Assembly (NCBI GenBank): GCA_946491915.1
Contig: CAMLYR010000026.1
Location: forward strand, 1-17,463
Length of the DNA stretch: 17,463 nt
From: an uncultured Clostridium sp.
GTDB lineage: Bacteria; Bacillota_A; Clostridia; TANB77; CAG-508
Reading direction: 5' to 3'
Part shown: one piece after another, positions 13,681 through 17,463 of the stretch
Layout of the letters: every line of letters begins with the position of its first letter
Numbering within the stretch: position 1 is the stretch's first letter
The notes under the pieces: model-generated
Databases searched by the model: none
Told to the model about the DNA's origin: nothing
What the model saw: only the letters and a program-made list of their open reading frames with translations
Made by a program: the position numbers and the translations under genes

Positions 13681-14181
13681 ATGCCAACAAATAAAAAAGA
13701 AGGTCTTATTTTTGGAATTTGTATGTGTTTGATTATGGTATTTTTTATGGGACTTTTAAATATTTCTATTCATTTAGGCGGATTGAATTTAAATTCTCTA
13801 AAAACTGCTATTATTGCTTTTCCTGTAACCTTTATCATTGCCTTTATTTTAGAGAATGTAGTTATTGGGAAAATTAATCATATGCTATTAGAAAAGTTTG
13901 TTGATAAATCTGATAGTAAAAATGCATACATTCTTTTTAATTGTTTCTTTATTGTTACCTTAATGTCTTTAGTTATGACAATTATTGGTGGATTTTTAGG
14001 TGGAGATAATGCTCAAACAATCTTTAGTGAATTCTTTATTAGATGGCCTAGAAACTTCTGTGCAGCATTTTTCTTAAATATTTTAGTGGCTGGTCCTATT
14101 AGTAGAGCAATTTTAAGAGCAATTCAATCTAAAAATGACGCAGTAGATGATTCTGTTTTAGCTAATCAAAATAATGATTAG
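13681..14181 (+). CDS. DUF2798-type integral membrane protein
   Basis: A 166-residue protein with four predicted membrane helices at about 9-28, 43-63, 83-105 and 124-144. The paired arrangement (helix pair, loop, helix pair ending in WPRNF and AGPISRAI) fits the two-repeat layout of DUF2798 proteins, whose role is unknown. The ATG at 13681 has AAAGGAGG 7 nt upstream; an in-frame upstream start would run through that binding site. The gene stands alone, with a promoter, a 320-nt leader and a strong terminator. Confidence 0.8.
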   Translation: MPTNKKEGLIFGICMCLIMVFFMGLLNISIHLGGLNLNSLKTAIIAFPVTFIIAFILENVVIGKINHMLLEKFVDKSDSKNAYILFNCFFIVTLMSLVMTIIGGFLGGDNAQTIFSEFFIRWPRNFCAAFFLNILVAGPISRAILRAIQSKNDAVDDSVLANQNND

Positions 14182-14196
14182 TATTCTATATTTCAA

Positions 14197-14252
14197 AAAA
14201 ATGACGATTTGGAAATTTGTTCCTTTGTGGAATTCTCCAAATCGTCATTTTT
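14197..14252 (+). terminator. Intrinsic terminator of the DUF2798-type gene
   Basis: A perfect 17-bp stem (AAAAATGACGATTTGGA, 14197-14213, with 14236-14252) has a 22-nt loop and ends in a run of five T. It begins 16 bp after the stop codon. Confidence 0.85.
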
Positions 14253-14255
14253 ATC

Positions 14256-14399
14256 TTAATTTATTTCTATAATAATAATTTCATTAATATATCCTTCATC
14301 TTCATATAGTACAAATTGCAAATTAAATATTTGTTTTTCTATTTTAAAACTTAAAGATGTCAGTAAAGTTATATCATAATTAAAAAATTTACTTTTTAT
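14256..14399 (-). pseudogene. Remnant resembling the C-terminal end of the anchored protein at 15679-17385
   Basis: Read on the minus strand, the frame ending with TAA at 14256 gives a tail FNLQFVLYEDEGYINEIIII followed by EIN. It resembles the tail of the 568-residue protein nearby (YNVEIQYNEGLVSAIIITEQ): aligned residues include Asn, Tyr, Glu-Gly and the Ile-Ile-Ile-x-Glu end. The frame is open back to the stop codon of the flavoprotein gene, but no start with a binding site is visible and the rest of the gene is missing. A decayed duplicate is the simplest reading. The short length makes chance similarity possible. Confidence 0.4.
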
Positions 14400-14406
14400 G
14401 ATGAAA

Positions 14407-14464
14407 ATGTCCCAAACAGAAACGTCCCCAATGGAACATTTTTAAAATGTTCCCAAAAGGACAT
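14407..14464. repeat. GGGGACG-type hairpin overlapping the flavoprotein stop codon
   Basis: An outer ATGTCC (14407-14412) pairs with GGACAT (14459-14464) and an inner GGAACATTTT (14433-14442) with AAAATGTTCC (14444-14453). The minus strand reads TTGGGGACGTTTCTG, sharing the GGGGACG core with the other repeats. The inner stem contains the last codons and stop of the flavoprotein gene. Confidence 0.6.
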
Positions 14465-15614
14465 CTGCCATTTCTTCCATTTGTTTCATGTTTTCATCAT
14501 TCATGGTTGATTTTATTGTAATCATTGGTTCTATAATGTGGATATTTTTCATTTCTTCTAAGGTTCCCTTCATACATTTTCCAGCTGAAGGTGCCCATGA
14601 GCCATTTTCTATGATTCCCACTGTTCTATTTTGATAATTTCTTTCTTTTAGATGGTCTAAGAATTGTTTCATTGGTGGGAATAATCCAGCATTATAGCTA
14701 GAAGATGCCACAACTAAATGTGAATATCTAAAGGCATCTTCAATAGCTTCTGCCCAATCTTCTTGGGTTAAATCTGCTAATACAACTTTTTTTGCACCTT
14801 TTTCTTTTAAAATTTCTGCTAACTTTTGAGCAGCTTTTAAAGTGTTTCCATAAATAGAACTACAAGCAATATAGATTCCTTCCTCTTCAGGCTTGTAACT
14901 ACTCCATGTATTATATTTATCTATATAATATCCTAAATTTTCTTTTAAGATTGGTCCGTGTAAAGGACAAATCATTTGAATATCTAATGTTGCAGCTTTT
15001 TTTAACAAAGCTTGTACTTGCATTCCATATTTTCCGACAATTCCAAAATAATATCTTCTTGCTTCACAATCCCATTCTTCATCTACATCTAATGCTCCAA
15101 ATTTTCCAAAACCATCTGCTGAAAATAAGATTTTTTCTGTTTGTTCATATGTTACCATAACCTCTGGCCAATGTACCATTGGTGCCATAAAGAATTGTAA
15201 TTTATGTTTTCCAATGTCTAATACATCACCTTCCATTACGACAAACTTTCTATTTGAAAAATCAATGTCTTTAAAGAAATTTGCAAGCATATTAAAGGTA
15301 AGTTGATTTCCAACAATTTTCATTTGTGGATATTTTTTCGCTAATTTCCCTATATTATATGCATGATCTGGCTCCATATGAGAAACAATTAGATAATCTG
15401 GTTTTTCTCCATCTAATGCTTTTTCCAAATTGGCAAACCATACATCTGTTAATTTTTCATCAATTGTATCTAATACGACATTTTTTTCATCTTTTATTAG
15501 ATAAGAATTATAGCTCATTCCATTTTCTAATACATACTGACTTTCGAATATTTTAATATCTTTATCACTTGCACCTATATGGATAATATCCTTTGAAATT
15601 GTCATATCACTCAT
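14442..15614 (-). CDS. fprA: FprA-family A-type flavoprotein (flavodiiron protein)
   Basis: A 390-residue cytoplasmic enzyme that reduces O2 to water or NO to N2O with electrons from rubredoxin or a similar donor, protecting anaerobes. The metallo-beta-lactamase-like domain (about 1-245) has the diiron ligands HxExDH (79-84: His79, Glu81, Asp83, His84), His148 (MVHWPE), Asp167 (SADGFG) and His219 (CPLHG). The flavodoxin domain (246-390) has the FMN phosphate-binding loop SSIYGNT (252-258). There is no fused rubredoxin. Length is typical. AAAGGAGC precedes the ATG at 15614. It follows the anchored-protein gene by 64 bp on the same strand with no terminator seen, so co-transcription is possible. 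Confidence 0.94.
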   Translation of the reverse strand: MSDMTISKDIIHIGASDKDIKIFESQYVLENGMSYNSYLIKDEKNVVLDTIDEKLTDVWFANLEKALDGEKPDYLIVSHMEPDHAYNIGKLAKKYPQMKIVGNQLTFNMLANFFKDIDFSNRKFVVMEGDVLDIGKHKLQFFMAPMVHWPEVMVTYEQTEKILFSADGFGKFGALDVDEEWDCEARRYYFGIVGKYGMQVQALLKKAATLDIQMICPLHGPILKENLGYYIDKYNTWSSYKPEEEGIYIACSSIYGNTLKAAQKLAEILKEKGAKKVVLADLTQEDWAEAIEDAFRYSHLVVASSSYNAGLFPPMKQFLDHLKERNYQNRTVGIIENGSWAPSAGKCMKGTLEEMKNIHIIEPMITIKSTMNDENMKQMEEMADVLLGTF

Positions 15615-15678
15615 AAAAACGCTCCTTTTTGTTTTAATTTATTTAAATTCTATTATTTTTTGTAACTGTCTTGTTTTA

Positions 15679-17385
15679 TTATTGTTCTGTAATAATAATT
15701 GCACTTACCAATCCTTCATTATATTGTATTTCTACATTATATGTTGAACCTGTTTGAATTTCATCTATTGGTGCTTCTGTATCATCTTTTGTCATGGTAA
15801 CAGCTCCGCTAACTTCTACTTTTCTATCATCATTCATTTCTGATATATTATTTGCAATAACAGATTGTAATAAAGCCCTAACAGAACTTCCTCTTTGTAC
15901 TCCCTCATATTGTTCAAATTTTGCATTAAATGCATTCATTTCTACTTCACTCATAGAATTTTCAACAACAACATCTGCTGCTAGATTATAGGTTAATAAT
16001 CCAATTGATGTTGTTAGTGGGAAAGCATACAAAATTGGATTTCCATATTCCGTAAAGCCGATTTCTTCCATTTGCATAGCATTTACTTCACTAATTCTTT
16101 CTCCTATACTCATCATTAATGTAGCAATTTGTTCACTATCATATTCATTTAATGTTTGAATCTCATCTTCTCCAAAATCCTCAATTTGGATATCATCTTT
16201 GAATGTATCTGTACAATTCAAATTATAAACCATTTTTTGTTCTTGTCCATCCACTGTTGCTATAATACCAAATTGATATGTCTCATTAACGCTTGTTAAT
16301 TGTTCTAGCCCTTGATAACTTGCTGACATAAAACATCTTACAGTATCTTCTGAATCTGCATCTTTTATATTCATTTCTATTGTATAGGTTACGATTCCTT
16401 GATCATTTGTTTTTGTTATTTTAAACTCATTTTCCTCTATTTTTAAGGTGATTCCTGTTAATTTTTTATTTGCTTGTGAAACCGTAATGGTAGATGCTCC
16501 ATCTTGGATTTCTGCTGTATTTAATTCATCAATACATTCTTGTATAACATCTTGTACAGTTATTTCTTCTGTTGAACTTTGGTTAGCAATTTCTAAAGTT
16601 TCTGCTAAAGCCTCTTCAATTTTAGGTAATATAATTGTATCCGTTTTTAATGTTTCTAAACATTGAACAATTAATTCTTTTGCTTCTTGATTGGTTATTT
16701 CAACTGAATAATTGGTTACTCCATTTTCTTCTGTTTTCCCAAATTCTTTATTTGCTAATTTTTCTTCTACAATTGTTCTATATGTGTTAATAATTTGTTC
16801 TTTTTCTTCTTCTGTAAAGTTAAAAGCATTTTGATTTTCTGATTGTGCATATAAGTCTATTGAATCTGGAATACTTTCTGTATCTGTAATTCCTAAATTT
16901 TCAGCAAATTCTTTTAAGTTTTTATTTTCTATTCCTATATATTTGTTAGAAACATAATCTGTTTGTAATCCCACTGTTTCATTTGAATATTTGTATTTTA
17001 TAGGAAAATTAACATCACTTGAATAATTAATAGATATATCTTGTTCATTTTTTCTTGCTGTATTATCTATTTTTCCTGAATATTCTATATTAAAATCATT
17101 AACCGTTGCTAACATATCTGCATCTAAATTGCTTATATTTATCTCTGCATTAAATTTTCCACTATCTTCATATTTACTTGTTCTTTTCTTTTCAAAGTAT
17201 GCATTTAAATTACTTTCGATAAATCCATCCTCACTTGCTACTAGTTGTCCTAAATATTGAAAAAATAGTTGTTGATTTGATTTTAATAAATCTGTCCCAA
17301 AATAAAGATATGCAAAAATTCCTCCTAAAATTAGAATTAGTATGATTACTATAGTAATCATTCTTCCTATTACTTTTGTTTTCAT
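15679..17385 (-). CDS. Membrane-anchored extracellular protein of unknown function
   Basis: A 568-residue protein. A basic start (MKTKVIGR) and one hydrophobic helix (about 9-29) form a signal anchor; no lipobox Cys is present, so the rest should lie outside the membrane tethered at the N-terminus. The outer part is acidic, rich in Asn, Thr, Glu and Ile, with many alternating beta-like stretches and few Cys. It may belong to an unnamed clostridial family such as DUF6583, but I recall this only weakly. The final 85 residues (FNAKFEQYEGVQRG then SSVRALLQ through to IIITEQ) look like a compact C-terminal domain seen in other clostridial surface proteins. GGGGG lies before the ATG at 17385. It sits 16 bp after the preceding gene. 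Confidence 0.7.
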   Translation of the reverse strand: MKTKVIGRMITIVIILILILGGIFAYLYFGTDLLKSNQQLFFQYLGQLVASEDGFIESNLNAYFEKKRTSKYEDSGKFNAEINISNLDADMLATVNDFNIEYSGKIDNTARKNEQDISINYSSDVNFPIKYKYSNETVGLQTDYVSNKYIGIENKNLKEFAENLGITDTESIPDSIDLYAQSENQNAFNFTEEEKEQIINTYRTIVEEKLANKEFGKTEENGVTNYSVEITNQEAKELIVQCLETLKTDTIILPKIEEALAETLEIANQSSTEEITVQDVIQECIDELNTAEIQDGASTITVSQANKKLTGITLKIEENEFKITKTNDQGIVTYTIEMNIKDADSEDTVRCFMSASYQGLEQLTSVNETYQFGIIATVDGQEQKMVYNLNCTDTFKDDIQIEDFGEDEIQTLNEYDSEQIATLMMSIGERISEVNAMQMEEIGFTEYGNPILYAFPLTTSIGLLTYNLAADVVVENSMSEVEMNAFNAKFEQYEGVQRGSSVRALLQSVIANNISEMNDDRKVEVSGAVTMTKDDTEAPIDEIQTGSTYNVEIQYNEGLVSAIIITEQ

Positions 17386-17401
17386 TTGTTTTCCCCCTTT
17401 T

Positions 17402-17463
17402 TTATTTTGGTTTTGTAAAAAGTTTCTCTGTTAAAACTTCTACAACCCTTGTTTTTTCTATAT
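17402..17463 (-). CDS. C-terminal end of an upstream gene, partial
   Basis: The frame ending at TAA 17404-17402 is open to the window edge and encodes 19 residues ending EVLTEKLFTKPK. Codon use is like the neighbouring genes, and the 16-bp gap to the next start suggests one operon. Too short to identify; chance open frame is possible. Confidence 0.4.
   Translation of the reverse strand, partial: IEKTRVVEVLTEKLFTKPK

Overview
The window is AT-rich DNA from a spore-forming member of the Bacillota, most likely an anaerobic Clostridia species. The evidence is a full-length spoIVA behind a sigma-E-like promoter, strong GGAGG-type ribosome binding sites, AT-rich codon use, an oxygen/NO-scavenging A-type flavoprotein and a choloylglycine-hydrolase-family amidase of the kind common in gut Firmicutes. 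No rRNA, tRNA, CRISPR array, intact transposase or prophage is visible.

Layout. 1-2360 (minus): a UAP1-like nucleotide-sugar pyrophosphorylase followed downstream by a left-handed beta-helix GlmU-C-like acyltransferase; a perfect 55-bp-arm palindrome lies between them. 2464-4020 (plus): spoIVA. 4093-5385 (minus): an AAA ATPase with a DUF4143-type C-terminus and its own strong promoter. 5652-7812 (minus): a tight three-gene unit made of a divergent RtcB-like protein and two histidine-phosphatase-fold proteins, the second lacking a catalytic His. 8095-10386 (plus, divergent from that unit): a STAND/NB-ARC-like NTPase with an HTH-like N-terminus and a helical C-terminus. 10614-11639 (minus): rlmN. 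11762-12009: a gene-free nested palindrome. 12037-13239 (minus): a 63-residue protein and a BSH/PVA-family amidase. 13324-14181 (plus): a four-helix DUF2798-type membrane protein behind a long structured leader. 14256-17463 (minus): a fragment resembling the tail of the large anchored protein further upstream, an FprA-type flavoprotein, that 568-residue membrane-anchored extracellular protein, and the last 19 codons of another gene.

The region most likely to be an uncharacterised system is 5652-10386. There an RtcB-like protein (RNA-ligase fold by motif order) and two phosphoesterase-fold proteins are encoded in one unit, divergent from a STAND regulator across a 280-bp intergenic region with inverted repeats. 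The arrangement suggests a regulated RNA-repair or RNA-modification module, but function is inferred from weak motif matches only.

A second theme is a family of GGGGACG-type hairpins, REP-like or non-autonomous-element-like. They sit at gene ends (1-110, 949-1091, 4027-4073, 10377-10623, 14407-14464) and in two places overlap stop codons.
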